Source: Sepioteuthis lessoniana (lineage: Eukaryota > Mollusca > Cephalopoda > Myopsida > Loliginidae). From it: a stretch of 64,000 nt of DNA. Location: positions 56,706,824 to 56,770,823 of the forward strand of contig OY757924.1 in NCBI GenBank assembly GCA_963585895.1. The letters run 5' to 3'. Of the stretch, positions 1 through 10,960 are shown piece by piece. A model generated the notes under the pieces. The model had not been told where the DNA came from and did no database searches. It worked only from the letters and a program-made list of their open reading frames with translations. Numbering within the stretch: the first letter of the stretch is position 1; each line of letters opens with the position of its first letter. The position numbers and the translations under genes are program-made.

Positions 1-119
1 TTCTTGTCTTTGAGATATATAATGAATACAATTATTTACACAGTGTCATTAATATAAACCAAGATGTTTACATTTAAAATGTATCCGAATTATCATTAAT
101 ACAACAGTTATCCCTGACA
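1..119. other. unassigned flank
   Basis: AT-rich sequence with no open frame or repeat that I recognise. It ends where the composite element head begins. Confidence 0.5.
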
Positions 120-923
120 GAAACTTGCCCAGTCGGCTGGGGCTGTAGAATACACCGACTGCGCTTCAGCAGAGGGGTAAGACCCCCACCAATGTGTGTC
201 CTGGATATGACACAAAACAGTCTGATGGTGGGGTCCCAGTAATACTGGGGCTTTGGGGAATACGGAGCCCCCCTTTTTTGCCATTGCTCCTATGTCCATT
301 CTAGTCCGGCGTGGTAGCACCTGATTGGGCCCTATCTATGGGTTAAATTGAAATAACGGCATACTTATGCTAAACTGAAATGTTTGATTAAACTGAATAG
401 CTTGAAATAAAAATGTTTATGACAATTAAACCGTGCTTACATTTAAATTGCGTGCTTATGCTAAACTGAAATATTTGAAATAGAACTGTTTCTTGATATT
501 GAAACTGCATTTACACTAAACTGAATTGTTTAACATAGAACTGTTTTGACATTTAACTGTGTGCAAAGAAAATCTGTACTTATACTAAACTGAATTAGCT
601 GAATTAGAACTGCTTGACTAAACTGAATAGCTAGAAATAGAAATGTTTTTCACAATTAAACTGTACTTACGTTTAAACTGCGTGCTTATGCTAAACTGAA
701 TTGTTTGAAATTGAACAGTACTTACAGTAAACTGAATTGTTATATATTACTGTTTGAATAAACTGAATAGTTTGAAATAGAATGTTTTTGACAATTAAAC
801 TGTACTCATGCTAAACTGAATTGTTTGAAATAGAACTGATTATTTACATAAAAATGGATTTGGCGTTAAATAACCTACAAAGGTTGATATGCCATAAAAA
901 CCAACCAACCGACCAACCATCTG
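120..923 (+). mobile_element. composite non-autonomous element, copy 1
   Basis: The head (about 120-352) carries the hairpin CAGTCGG...CCGACTG, then a conserved stretch with GATATGACA and CTGATGGTG. The body (353-845) is a run of diverged short units such as CTAAACTGAA-TTGTTTGAAA. The tail (850-923) contains GGCGTTAAATAACC and GGTTGATATGCC and ends in a CCAA-rich run. No coding potential is seen, and the short frame across the head is a repeat artefact. The same three-part order recurs at least seven more times in the window. The mobilising enzyme is unknown and is inferred to be a LINE. Confidence 0.75.
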
Positions 924-1144
924 ACAGAAACATTACTTATTAAAACGATTCCTTTGTATAGATGGTTAACTGGTGTCGTTAAAATGAGTTCTTATCCACA
1001 TATTGAACTCTTACCCAACGTAGGTGGGTACTTCAGCTAGTTTCAATTGGTATTTAGGGATTACATCCCTTGTTTTCCAAAATAGTATTTTTAATGGCTG
1101 CAAGGTGGTTTGAACATAGTAGCTAATTAAAAAGTGCGACGAAG

Positions 1145-1150
<6 letters not shown>

Positions 1151-1210
<60 letters not shown>
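1151..1210. repeat. (CT)n microsatellite
   Basis: About 30 uninterrupted CT dinucleotides. The repetitive ER run in the minus-strand frame across it is an artefact. Confidence 0.95.
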
Positions 1211-1212
<2 letters not shown>

Positions 1213-2120
1213 ATTCCTAGCACGACAACCAAAAAGTACGCTCGAGTGTGTTCGTCTCCCGACAGGGGTGAACGACTCTCGTCCCAACAAACCTCGTGCC
1301 GTTCTGCGTACGGTACTGTGCTTTGATGTATGCCTTCATTCAACAACTTTCATTCAATGAAGGACCCTTCAACTATTAGATAGGACGTTTTCTCCTTAAT
1401 TTACTCTTTAAGTATTTCATGTAGTTCCTGTAGCCTTTCTATCAAGTTTGCTCAGGCAATTAATTTGTTCTTGTAAATTCGTCGTGAATTGTCTTATATC
1501 TTTTAGGACGTCGAAATGTTAAACCATCTTTAATTTTCTCTGCTGCAAGTGTTCGAATTGTGTTCTTCATTCACTGTTAATATGCGAATACCAACCTTTA
1601 AGTCGTCGATTCCCCAACCCACTCGATCCTATCTCTCAAGCCTTTAATTTCTCTTATTCGACAACAAGTATAAACTAGAAAAAAAAAAAAAAAGCGAGCA
1701 ATAACAAAAGAATACAAAATCAAGACACACCTTACACAGATTAAGTTGCTTGTGACTAATTCGGTCTTTATAAAAGGAAGCAAATAGGAAAAGCAATTCT
1801 AAAAAGAAAGGGGATAATTAATATAATTTTTAATCAAATTTTTATGAGTCTGCTTGCCAATTCGCAAGTGTAGTGGGTTCGGTCCTCATTTGATGCCCAA
1901 CATTACTTGCCTTGTACCAGATTCAGCTTATAATGATAAAGAACTATTTACTAAGGTTAGCTCAGTAAGATATAAGGCCAAACGGAAGTTGAAAGACAGT
2001 GTTGCGTCAGTTTTTCCACATTTCTTTAAAAAATCTTTTTGAAAACCTGGATTCAAAATCCCGTCTTTTAAGGTTTGAATTGTAAGGGTTATCACCGGTG
2101 AAGAATAAATGCTTGCTAAC
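1211..2120. other. unassigned AT-rich stretch
   Basis: Non-repetitive sequence with one poly-A run near 1680. No protein similarity, splice-bounded exon or SINE box is apparent. Confidence 0.5.
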
Positions 2121-2328
2121 AATCTCATTCGTTCATTTTTTTTCTTTTTTGCTCGTTCATCTTCATCTCACACTGTTCCTTTTTTTCTTCTTGCTCACTT
2201 TTATGTCTATTCATACCTTTCTTTCTTTCTTTCTTGTCTGTTCATATTGATTTCAGCATGTTTCGTTCTTCTTTCTTTTTTGTCTGTTCCCTACCTCTCT
2301 CGGTCATTTCTTTCTTTCTTTCTTTCTC

Positions 2329-2381
<53 letters not shown>

Positions 2382-2400
2382 TCTTTCTACTTATCTGTCT
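2121..2400. repeat. pyrimidine-rich tract with (CT)n
   Basis: T/C-rich sequence with TTTC and TTCTT repeats leading into a (CT)n run at about 2333-2380. Open frames on both strands here are low complexity. Confidence 0.85.
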
Positions 2401-2744
2401 GCTTAGTGACGATATATTTAGTCTTGATAAAAGACAAATACGATAATGAATCAATGAATAAATAAACTGCGTGATAATTTTTGCTATATTTCACATTCGG
2501 AATTTTACAAATGAGCTGAAGGGTGTGTCTGTGAAGCGTTGTTTCACGCTATTTGGAGTGATATGGGCAGTGACAATGGCAGTTTTAAATGTTGAGTTAC
2601 ACCAGTAAGGATAGTCTATTAGGGTTGGAGGACTTATAACAAAACAGAGTGAGTCGAGCCTGGAGGAGATTTAGGAATACAAAAATAAATTAATTACCTC
2701 AAATACACGTGGTAGAAAGGTAATAGAAACGGTTAACAATCTCA
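2401..2744. other. unassigned stretch
   Basis: Ordinary AT-rich sequence. I see no gene, SINE box or tandem repeat. Confidence 0.45.
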
Positions 2745-3000
2745 ACTTACATTGTTTAATGGTTATTAAATCACTCTTAGTGAATTTGATTCTCATAGGG
2801 TGCTCCATAAATTTGGCATTGTGCCAGAACTAAGCTAAGCTCAGAAAATAACTATGCACATACCCAGTGCACCTTACGTGGTGTAATGGTTAGCAAATTA
2901 GATTAGAAGTCCATTATTAGTGAGCTTGATTCTCACTGCGTGCCTCATTGATAAATAACTACAAGGGTTAGAATCTCAGAAAACAAAACAGACGAACACA
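2745..3000 (+). mobile_element. two tandem SINE-D copies, diverged
   Basis: A first degraded copy (about 2745-2860) keeps TTTAATGGTTA and GATTCTCATAGGG. A second (about 2872-3000) keeps the A-box-like GTGTAATGGTTAGCAA and the B-box-like GATTCTCACTGCGTGCC. They are tRNA-derived by these boxes, but the sequence runs on past a tRNA 3' end and lacks an acceptor stem. Confidence 0.6.
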
Positions 3001-3235
3001 TAAACCAAGCTCAAATTTTGGCTAAGGTTAATTATACTTACATTAAACGGATATCTTTGGGAAAGGCATGAAACCACATTATTCTTATATCTAGCCTTAT
3101 ATCTTAAAACGTCTCATTACTGTTATGGTTGGGCGGTTGACAGAGAAGAGAGTAAATTCGTGACAAGAATAAAAAATAGAAATAAAAAACAAAAAACTAT
3201 TTTATGATTCTGTACCTGATCAAGCAACAAAAAAA

Positions 3236-3768
3236 CTGTGGCTCAATCAGCTGGGGCTGTACAATATACCGACTGCTCCTCTGCAGAGGGGTAAGTTCCC
3301 TCCTAACGAGTTTCCTGTGGCCCAGTTAGCTGGGGCTGTAGAACACACCGACTGCATCTCTGCAGAGGGGTAAGAACCCACTCCAACGAGTGCCCTGGAT
3401 ATGACATTAAACAATCTGATGGTGAGGCTCCAGTAATGCTGGAGCTTTGGGGAATGTGGAGTACACCTTCATTGCCATCGCTCCCTGGTCCACAGTGGCC
3501 CGAAGTGGTAGCACCTGATAGGGCTCTCTTTATGGAGTAAATAGAACTAACTGCATACTTATGCTAAACTGAATTGTTCGAATTAGAACTGTTTGACTAA
3601 ACTGACTTGCTTGAAATAGAAATGTTTTTGACAATTAAACTGTGTACTTATGCTGAACTGAATTGTTTGAAATAGAATTGATTATTTGTATAAAAATGGA
3701 TTTGGCATTAAATACCCTACAAAGGTTGATATGCCATAAAAACCAACCAACCAACCAACCAACCAACT
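3236..3768 (+). mobile_element. composite element, copy 2, with duplicated head
   Basis: A partial head (3236-3315) is followed by a complete head (3316-3540), so the start is tandemly duplicated. A short body (3540-3685) and a tail (3690-3768) with TTTGGCATTAAATA and GGTTGATATGCC follow, ending in a CCAA repeat. Confidence 0.75.
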
Positions 3769-4700
3769 GTTTAACCCATTGTCAACCTTGACAAGATCCA
3801 ATATTATTATATAAAAACCAACGTTTCTTTTTCTGTCCGTTGGTTTTTCGCTAGCGATTATGCTAAAAATCATATAAAAATATTCAAACTAGGAATATGT
3901 CGACATATATCTTATTAGTTAGGCCCCGTCCACAAATTGATTCTAGAATGAAATAACTTACAGATACTATGTTAAATGATTTTTCTTGCGTGTACAGAAA
4001 AGTACCCCCTCTAGAAATTTGGTTTAATTTTTTGTAAAGTTATCTAAAAAGTATATACAAATGTAATACTCAAATCCATAATCTAGATAAGACTAATGTT
4101 TATTTTTTTACTTCATTTATTTCTACTGAACAATTAAGTCCCCAAACTACGCCTTCAACAAGTTAAAATTCAGTAATCTGCCATAACTCTGTAGCTTTTC
4201 CTTCCTCTCAACGACGAGCAACGTGTCGGTATGTCACCATCGAATTTGGTCGACGACCGATTTGCGATTGAGGAGCTTTGGGTAAGCGTTCGATAAAAAT
4301 CAATCAAATCACTAAAAATTGATCTTATCTGGATTGTGAATATAAGTTTAACAAATTTAGATAAAATGAAAAATAATTTCAATGGGAGTCGGGCTATTGT
4401 GTACAAGCACTGTTTACAATTATTTGAACTAATCACTTTATTGACAAAGGTGGAGTTTCTGTGGCTGTAAAATACACTGTAGAACTTCCACTCCCAACGA
4501 AGCCCCCTATTAGCCGTGGGTGGCGATCTTATTTGTTGAGCAGTGGTTACGTGACCTCCAACACAAAACATTGGCCCTTACTAGACTAGACAGGTTCAGT
4601 TAGTTGGTCACGTCAAGCCCTGGCTCCTATATGATTTTCCTGACCGTGTCCTTCAAATTTCTCTTGTAGGCCCTATTTTATCTTCAAGGTACTAGAAGTT
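3769..4700. other. unassigned stretch
   Basis: No recognised element. A 133-residue minus-strand frame at 4170-4571 shows no motif I know, and I see no codon-level support for it being a gene. Confidence 0.4.
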
Positions 4701-4704
4701 GGTG

Positions 4705-4875
4705 GCTCAAATAGCAATACTTGAAACCATTTAAACTATGTGCAAACAAATGGTTAATGTTAAATAGACTTATTAGTGTTAGATAGAAATACTTGAAACC
4801 CTTCTACTGTGTGCAAATAAATGAACTCTGACTTGTTCAAAAATAGAATTGCCTAACAACTATTTGTTTACAAAA
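4705..4875 (+). repeat. VNTR body fragment of the composite element
   Basis: About three units of the ACTTGAAACC-ATTTAACTGTG family, without head or tail. Confidence 0.65.
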
Positions 4876-4879
4876 ACAT

Positions 4880-5115
4880 TCAAATTGAGACGAAGAATTC
4901 ATGCAGGACACTGTTAGAGAAACAAGAACGAACTCATAAGAGACGTTCTTCTATGGATCCTAACACATAAACATGCCAGTGTTGGCCGACCAGCAAGAGA
5001 TTATTTACATCAGCTCTGTGCAAACATAAAACGTACTTTGGAAAACCTGTCAGAAGTGAAGGATCATAGGGATGGATAGAGTGTCAGGGAAATCTGTGAT
5101 ATCAGCTTGACTTGA
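4880..5115 (+). pseudogene. RTE retrotransposon 3' fragment
   Basis: Reading on the plus strand gives a degraded match to the C-terminal end of the RTE protein at 48079-50988, including the GRPAR motif and the stretch before the terminal KDHRDG, then a stop. It is 5'-truncated, as is usual for LINE copies. It meets another RTE 3' fragment tail to tail at about 5116, in a GATGATATCATCATC junction. Confidence 0.7.
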
Positions 5116-5117
5116 TG

Positions 5118-5545
5118 TTGATGATATCATCATCATGTTGTGTTGCTATCAAAAATTTCCCTGACTCTCTCATTATTCCTCTCTATCATCCATTGCTTTC
5201 TGCAGGTCCTATAGACTACATCTTGTGTCCGTGCAATGCTGTTTCAGATAGGTTCTAGTTCGTTGTCCAACACATGCACGTCCGTGTGAAGGGGTCTACA
5301 GGAGAATGTCGCTTATGAGTTCGTTCTAAATTCTCCCGCAGTGTCTTGTTCGTCTTATTTGGATGGTTTTAGAGATGGGAAGTTAGTGGCCGTACAGCCG
5401 TTGCGTTGTGGGGTGTTGCTTTCATAATTTGTTCAACATGATTCGTTGCATTCTTATGGGATTGCGGTCAAGTTTTTTTTCTCTATACGCTTAGTCAGTG
5501 TCCATGTGGTGCATCCATATTGTAGAATCAACACGGGCGCTGCTT
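5118..5545 (-). pseudogene. RTE retrotransposon 3' fragment
   Basis: The reverse strand starts from the ATC/GAT microsatellite and reads backward through the RTE C-terminal region. Recognisable pieces correspond to the AGH-WR-ELISD-L region and the GCTTWTLTKR motif. Frameshifts and stops are present. It is inverted relative to the fragment at 4880-5115. Confidence 0.7.
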
Positions 5546-5567
5546 GGAAAGAAAATCGTTGATGATA

Positions 5568-5632
5568 TATATACAAAGGATTTGGCATTGAAAAAACCAC
5601 AAGGGTTGTTATGACTTTAAACCAAATTAAAC
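5568..5632 (+). mobile_element. isolated shared hairpin tail
   Basis: GGATTTGGCATTGAA and GGGTTGTTATG match the 3' tail of SINE-C and the composite elements. No head is attached. Confidence 0.5.
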
Positions 5633-5888
5633 TGATCATTCAAATTGATCCATTTCATCCGGACACATTTTTGTGTCTCACCGTTTTGTTAAACCGTTTC
5701 TAGTTTGAGTAGCTTTTGTTTAACTTCATAAAAGGTCAGAGTTGGTCCTAACCCTGAAAAATTAACATTTCAAATTTTACTTTCACTGTTACAAACTGTT
5801 ATGTACAGTAAATAAACAGCTATATAGATGAATTATATTTTTGTAAATAACTAAATTATAGTCGTGGACATCAATAATAAAAAACAAA

Positions 5889-6148
5889 AGTAAAGTTGGC
5901 AACCTTAGTCGAGGGTGACCTGAAGGCTCCCTTTTCAATAGCTACTACACCGAGGTGTAGGGGAGGACGCTACTCCATTCCCTGGATTGCTGCACTGTAC
6001 CCTAGGTCCTTACCTTATAATGCTGAGAGTAAGGCAAGGCGGAACCAAGGAGTATTTTTTGAGTCTTTGCTATGATTCGACCTGGGATTGAACGCTGGTC
6101 TCCCAGACCATTGGCGAACACTCTACTCATTAGATCAATGGCCAGGAC
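5889..6148 (-). mobile_element. SINE-A copy
   Basis: On the minus strand the tRNA-like head GGCCATTGATCTAATGAG leads to a B box (GTTCAATCCCAGG-like). The body follows, then CTACACCTCGGTGTAG, a 6-bp stem with a CTCG loop, and the end GCCAACTTTACTTT. The head is tRNA-derived, but the 260-bp length rules out a tRNA gene. Confidence 0.75.
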
Positions 6149-6249
6149 AAATGTAGATAAATCATAGTAATTAAATTCATATTGTTATTGTTCGTTTTGA
6201 AGTCAATGCATAAACATTGTGTGAGTGCTCCAATAAAATTATTCAAGTT

Positions 6250-6365
6250 ATTTACAAAGCTTGGATTAGTTGTGGCACAAGGCCGAAAGAATAGAGTACC
6301 CAATGAGAATTGAACTCACGTAAAATTGTCTGTTAATCCAGCTTGTCAAAAATGGTTGATAAATT
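6250..6365 (-). mobile_element. SINE-D copy
   Basis: Minus-strand tRNA-like head with GAGTTCAATTCTCATTGGG and the downstream GCCTTGTGCCACA block. Confidence 0.65.
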
Positions 6366-6434
6366 CCACTACTGCCACCTTTTTTTTTCAAACAGATTTA
6401 AAATAATCTAAAAGTTTCTGCTTTTGTTAAAAGA

Positions 6435-6555
6435 GGGTTTATACCTTTCCCAAGAATATTAATTCAAAAGTGGGCGCAATAGGACGAATGGAGTTCGATC
6501 TCGCTTACTACAATGTCGCCGGCCAGTACATTAACCATTACACTACGGGGACTCC
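6435..6555 (-). mobile_element. SINE-C 5' part
   Basis: The minus strand carries GTAGTGTAATGGTTAATG and a B-box-like GATCGAACTCC, plus the CTTGGGAAAGGTAT block. The shared tail is missing. Confidence 0.6.
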
Positions 6556-7170
6556 ACACAAAATCACTTGAAAATAACGAAACCTAAATTTACTATTTTC
6601 TTTGAAATTTTATTACATTTATCAAAAACAGCTATCGTTTTAACATTGAACATATATTACCGCTTTGATTTTTCAGTGAATTAATTTAATTTTATGAACC
6701 AAAAAAAAAAAAAAGGGACCAGAAAGATTACGAAGTCCCGAAGAAAACCCCTAACCCTATGGTGGCCTAGTACAGTGCTGTCTTAGCAACATCAGAATGG
6801 GCGGAGGGAAGAGTCACCTCGCGGTAGGTAGACGGAAATCAGAGCAGGTGCCACTGATCCAGAACAGAGCGTAGAGAAATTACACGCTAACGGGTCAGTG
6901 GGAGACTGAATGGGAAGGTTGAATATCTTGGGGGGGTGCTTTTAGGGTCAGTTCATTTGGAGCAAGGGCAGGAAGGAGGATGGGAACTAGTCTGTCTCCA
7001 ACCAACCTTATCATCACACACAGGAATGCTAAATCTGACGAATGAAATGTTACAACTAAGTTTTGAAAATGAGTGAATAAGAGAAAATAGTCACGGGAAA
7101 ATATGTATAATAGAAAAATGACGTAAATAAATTATACAATCTGGAGGTAATTTTCTATGTAATGTCAAGA
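6556..7170. other. unassigned stretch with a GC-richer block
   Basis: 6700-6990 is less AT-rich than its surroundings and contains a short run of G at about 6930. I cannot place it in a repeat family or a gene. Confidence 0.4.
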
Positions 7171-7171
7171 T

Positions 7172-7368
7172 TTACTTTATTGACGTAATAGCTAGAGTGT
7201 TCTTCAATGGTCTGAGAGACGGGGGTTCATTCCCTGGTTGAGTCATACTAAAGACTTAAAAATGGTACTTGATAAAGGAATAGCACACTCCCCAACACCT
7301 TGGTGTAGTAGCTATTGAAAAGGGAGCCTTTGGGTCTCACTCGACTACGGTCGCCAACTTTACTTTAT
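7172..7368 (+). mobile_element. SINE-A copy, internally deleted
   Basis: The head GCTAGAGTGTTC, a GGTTCATTCCC B box and the AAAAATGGTACTTGATAAAG segment run directly into CCTTGGTGTAGTAGC. The middle of the family is missing. Confidence 0.7.
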
Positions 7369-7479
7369 AAGTACATGAATTATTATTATCATTACTTTAT
7401 GCAAGTTTTTCCACAACAATGCTAGCGAATGGTCTTTCACTGGAATCTATGTAACAGCTAGTCTCCTCATCTGCCCTTA

Positions 7480-7629
7480 TGGGATAAAGTTGAAATAATT
7501 GATAGTGCTGAACACTGGAGGATTAGACGCCTTAAGGAATCAGCACATATGTTGGGCTACAATGACCTGCTGAGTAGACCAAGTATAGAGTTGAATACAA
7601 TATGGGAACCGATAATTAAGGCTAGATGA
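7480..7629 (+). pseudogene. Penelope-like GIY-YIG C-terminal fragment (possible)
   Basis: A 49-codon frame ends in TGA at 7627. It reads as the pattern WDKVEIID, HWRIRRLKESAH, SRPSIELNTIW and EPIIK. From memory this resembles the C-terminal end of proteins with a GIY-YIG endonuclease domain, as in Penelope-like elements, where a conserved W/R-rich block is followed by a short Pro-Ser-Ile-Glu block. No start codon or upstream reverse transcriptase is preserved. Hammerhead ribozymes are known in Penelope-like elements, so the proximity to SINE-H copies at 8.5 kb may or may not matter. The family is uncertain; the coding-like conservation is the firmer claim. Confidence 0.45.
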
Positions 7630-8068
7630 AAAAAATAAATCCTATGCTAACCACACTATGCTGACCCACCCCCAACGTGCGGTACATCTTGTGATGTTTA
7701 AAATCTCAATTCATTTCTGCCGGTCAAGATCCGAAAAACTCAACAACACATTTCAACGACAGAAAATTCAACCAACCGTCTTTTTCAAAATCCTCAAATT
7801 CTCAGGAGCATCTCTTCTGGGACTGACATCATCCACACTCCAGCCCCATTTCCTGTCTGAGGGTTTATTATGACAAGTGAAGATTGACATATCTTTTACG
7901 CACGGACGTAAGACTGCATCATCTAACCATGCAGCTGGACTAAGAGACTCGACTTGTTCAAAGCCTTATCAAACTAAATAATAAAATATAATTAACGAAA
8001 AATGATTAGTATAAAAATTATTACCTTAATCATGTAACATTGCTATTTAACAGTAAGTATTCTATTCA
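7630..8068. other. unassigned stretch downstream of the Penelope-like fragment
   Basis: May be the 3' untranslated part of the same element. A 71-residue plus-strand frame here has no recognisable motif. Confidence 0.35.
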
Positions 8069-8069
8069 A

Positions 8070-8335
8070 ACCGGCTCATTGGCCTAGAAGGTAGAGTGTT
8101 CGCCAATGGTCCGAGACACTGGGGTTCAATCCCAGGTCGCGTCATACCAAAGACTTAAAAATGGTACTTGATACCTCCTTGCTTAACACTCAGCAATATA
8201 AGGTATGTATCAAGGTTAAAGTGGAGCAATCCTGGGAAAGGAGTAGCACCCTCCCCTACTCCTCGGTGTAGTAGCTATCGAAAAAGGAGCTTTTGGGTCA
8301 CCCTCGACTACAGCCGCCAACTCTACTTTTACTAT
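8070..8335 (+). mobile_element. SINE-A copy, full length
   Basis: A complete member: the A-box-like GGCTCATTGGCCTAGAAGG, B box GGGGTTCAATCCC, the TGGTACTTGATA block, GGAGCAATCCTGGG, the hairpin near CCTCGGTGTAGTAGC and the end GCCAACTCTACTTTTA. It is one of the best reference copies in the window. Confidence 0.8.
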
Positions 8336-8354
8336 TATATTCAACACTAATAAT

Positions 8355-8625
8355 TTATTTGCAGACAGTCAAATGGTTTCAAGTATTGCAAGGTAATACA
8401 AATAATCCAATTCAGACAGACAGTTAAAGAGTTTCAAGTATTGCTCACTCGCTCTCTCTCTCTCTCTTTCTCTCTCTCTCTATATATATATATATGGTCA
8501 TCTACAAACTGTTTCGTTGTATCAAAACTCATCTGTGTGGCTAGACACGCGAGATACCTCAAGCTGGGATCGAAAACTAGTTGACTTTGCACATAGTTAA
8601 ATGGTTTCAAGTCTTTATATATATA
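8355..8625 (-). repeat. VNTR body fragment hosting a hammerhead SINE
   Basis: Minus-strand units of the ACTTGAAACCATTTAACT family lie on both sides of the SINE-H copy at 8497-8600, with (CT)n and (TA)n between. The SINE-H copy seems to have inserted into the VNTR body. Confidence 0.55.
8497..8600 (-). mobile_element. SINE-H copy 1: hammerhead, damaged
   Basis: On the minus strand a TTTTCGATCCCAG B box precedes a hammerhead-like block at 8497-8546 with CCACACAGATGAG and CGAAAC. The core U4 is changed and the TC cleavage dinucleotide is deleted, so it should be inactive. The (TA)n tail lies at 8480-8495. Confidence 0.7.
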
Positions 8626-8642
8626 TTTATAAATATACATAT

Positions 8643-8744
8643 ATCCGACTGGTGTAAAATCAGCTAGGTTTCGATCCCAGCTTGCAGGATCTCGCGTGTC
8701 TATCTACACTGATGAGTTCTGATATAACGAAACACACACGCGCG

Positions 8745-8745
<1 letters not shown>
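8643..8745 (+). mobile_element. SINE-H copy 2: hammerhead, 3' part lost
   Basis: B box GGTTTCGATCCCAGC at 8668, then CTGATGAG at 8709-8716 and GAAAC at 8729-8733. Stem III and the cleavage site are replaced by (CA)n/(CG)n and (TA)n. Its orientation is opposite to copy 1. Confidence 0.7.
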
Positions 8746-8750
<5 letters not shown>

Positions 8751-8794
<44 letters not shown>

Positions 8795-8795
8795 A
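8751..8795. repeat. (TA)n then (TG)n microsatellite
   Basis: Uninterrupted dinucleotide runs directly after SINE-H copy 2. Confidence 0.95.
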
Positions 8796-8931
8796 AAAGA
8801 TGCATAAAAAGAGTGCTCAATGCTTTAATAGTCGACCAGTTATAAACCTAAAAATATTAGAATTTAGGACACTTCAAGTCTGTTACTAAAGTTTCATGTA
8901 TTTTGCATAATCTTCTCACTATTGTATATAT

Positions 8932-9140
8932 ATGCCCGTGGTGTAATGGTTATCTTTGTAAGAAATGGACACGGCGACAGGAGTTCAAATCCTGGACCAG
9001 GCTTATTGCATTTCACATAGCACTAATACCCTTGGGAAAGGTATGAATCGAATTATTCTCCCTCCATTTGTTGCGATGTTTAAAGTTAGCTTTACTGAGT
9101 CACTAATCAAGCGATATTTGACAAATATGGCATATATATG
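8932..9140 (+). mobile_element. SINE-B copy with variant 3' end
   Basis: The tRNA-like head GCCCGTGGTGTAATGGTTAT and B box GAGTTCAAATCCTGG are followed by CACATAGCACTAATACCC. The 3' part switches to TTTGTTGCGATGTTTAAAG. That block reappears inverted at 10108-10180. Confidence 0.7.
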
Positions 9141-9141
9141 T

Positions 9142-9827
9142 TACGTTCCGCCCTATGGTCAAACAAACGACAACACGGAATTTGTATATAACAATATATA
9201 TTTATTTTCTCGACGGACGCTTGTGTGAAGTAGGAGCAGTCAGGAGAGGAATTAGGATCGTTCGTCGGTGAGGCTTGAACTTTTCGATGTCAGGAGACGA
9301 TGGCCGAGACAACGCACACAGCGTGACGACGAGAGAGATTTCGTGAACAACGGGATCCTTTTTTCTCTGTCTTCTTCTGTTCAATTCGTCGGCCTTATAT
9401 TACCTTCAAACTCCCAATCAGAGATAAAGACACGCCTCTACGCCCCTGCAATTTTTCCGATCTCAGGCGATTGGGATGTGCTACTTCCGCTCATTTGGAA
9501 TGGCCTGTGTGATCGTCGTCGAGCGGAAATAACTGTCATGCAGTTCACAGGTTACTCTCTTCCGGTGCATCATTGAAGTGGGACCTTCACCTTGTCCCAT
9601 ATTATCAGCCGAGCACACCTGCGCGATTTCTTTCGATTATGTGTCGAATCCGCTATCTTCGGAATGGCAGGTGTGATCATCATCGAGCGGAAATAACTAT
9701 CATGCAGTTCATAGGTCAATCTCTTCCGGCGCATCACTTTTTTTACGGCACAGTGAGAATTTTTACCTTGTCTCATATTGTGAGCCAAGCTGTATTTTAC
9801 ATATATATATATATATATGCCTTTTTG
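9142..9827. other. unclassified repeat with internal 164-bp duplication
   Basis: Starts with TGTTACGTTCCGCCC, which resembles a long-terminal-repeat edge, but no matching end or polyprotein is present. Two diverged units begin at 9497 and 9661, each with GAGCGGAAATAACT and TCTTCCGG. It separates two oppositely oriented SINE-B pieces. Confidence 0.4.
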
Positions 9828-10180
9828 GAGCTGACCATATTTACCAACCCCTCCGCTCGGGCAGGATATGACACAAGGTCAATTTTAAGCGGAGTTTAAC
9901 AGGTTTGAATTCAGAGTTTTCCTTCTCCTAGACTAGTTGCCTTACCAAGGCTGAAGAACCCAGTCTGCCCTACTATTTACCCATAGCTGGAGGGAGAATA
10001 ATTGGATTCATACCTTTCACAAGGGTATTTTTGGAGCTGATGGGCGCGTCTGGGCCACGGCTCTGCGCCTGGATCCTACTAAAAAAGGCTTTGTGCCACA
10101 CTTGTCCGTCTGGCGGGACGTTTGTCAAATATCGCTTGATTAGTGACTCAGTAATGCTAACTTTAAACATCACAACAAAT
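9828..10180 (-). mobile_element. SINE-B copy, rearranged
   Basis: Minus-strand SINE-B 3' region (CTCCGCTCGGGCAGGATATG and the CTTCTCCTAGACTAGTTGCC block) is continuous to about 10030. A variant GC-richer part follows, then a copy of the block seen at 9068-9130 in inverted orientation. Confidence 0.6.
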
Positions 10181-10371
10181 GCATTTTTTTTTTTTGTTGG
10201 TGACTCCATTTTTTTGTGATTTAACGATTCTATAATTTGTTTTTCTTCCCTGATGTTGAAAAAAAAAATCTGTATTATTGATTAAAATAAATAACTTTGA
10301 TTAATTTGAGGTACTTTTCACGAAGTCAGAAACTTTGGCTCCAAAATAAAATTGTTTTTATCTTAGATTTG

Positions 10372-10605
10372 AGCTCGTTCTGTTAGCAGTGGTTAGAATA
10401 CGCTGTATCGCCGGCAGGGAGGTGAGAGATTCTTTAAAAGAGGTGTCCTGATTATGACACTAAACTGCATCTGATGTTGAGACTCCAGATCAGGAGATCT
10501 GGGGAATTTGGAGTACCCTTTCATTCCTATTATTCAGGTTTACTCTGACATGGATTAGTAGTACCAGTTAGGGTGCCATATATGGGTCAAATAGCTCTCT
10601 TTAAA
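10372..10605 (+). mobile_element. composite element head, solitary
   Basis: Diverged head with GTGTCCTGATTATGACACTA, CTGGGGAATTTGGAGTACCC and GGGTCAAATAG. No body or tail follows. Confidence 0.6.
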
Positions 10606-10913
10606 ATTATTTGTATTATAATATTTACTAATAAAATAACACTACGTGGGTTTCCATGCCGTTAAAATCAACGGCTCATACCCGACCCCCCCTTTCCTAA
10701 TCCCCACTTTAATTGACCTTCGGGTCATTGACCTTGTGTCAAGTCCTATCTGGTGGGTGGCAGCGACAAATATTGGCAGCCAATTATATTTGTACTCAGT
10801 TTATATTTTAACTGATATGAAAGGACTCATCCTTAAAAAAGGCACAACTGTAAATAATCTTTCTCACGCTAACTATTGAGGCAAATTTCATCTTATTTAT
10901 TGAATGACCCTCG
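10606..10913. other. unassigned stretch
   Basis: Contains a C-rich run near 10684 and otherwise no recognisable element. Confidence 0.4.

Positions 10914-10957
<44 letters not shown>
10914..10957. repeat. (TA)n microsatellite
   Basis: About 22 TA units immediately before a SINE-D head. Confidence 0.95.

Positions 10958-10960
<3 letters not shown>

Noticed and set aside
4170-4571. A 133-residue minus-strand frame as a gene
   Set aside because: No domain, no repeat of family signature and no supporting splice or promoter context; a chance frame of this length is possible in this AT composition.
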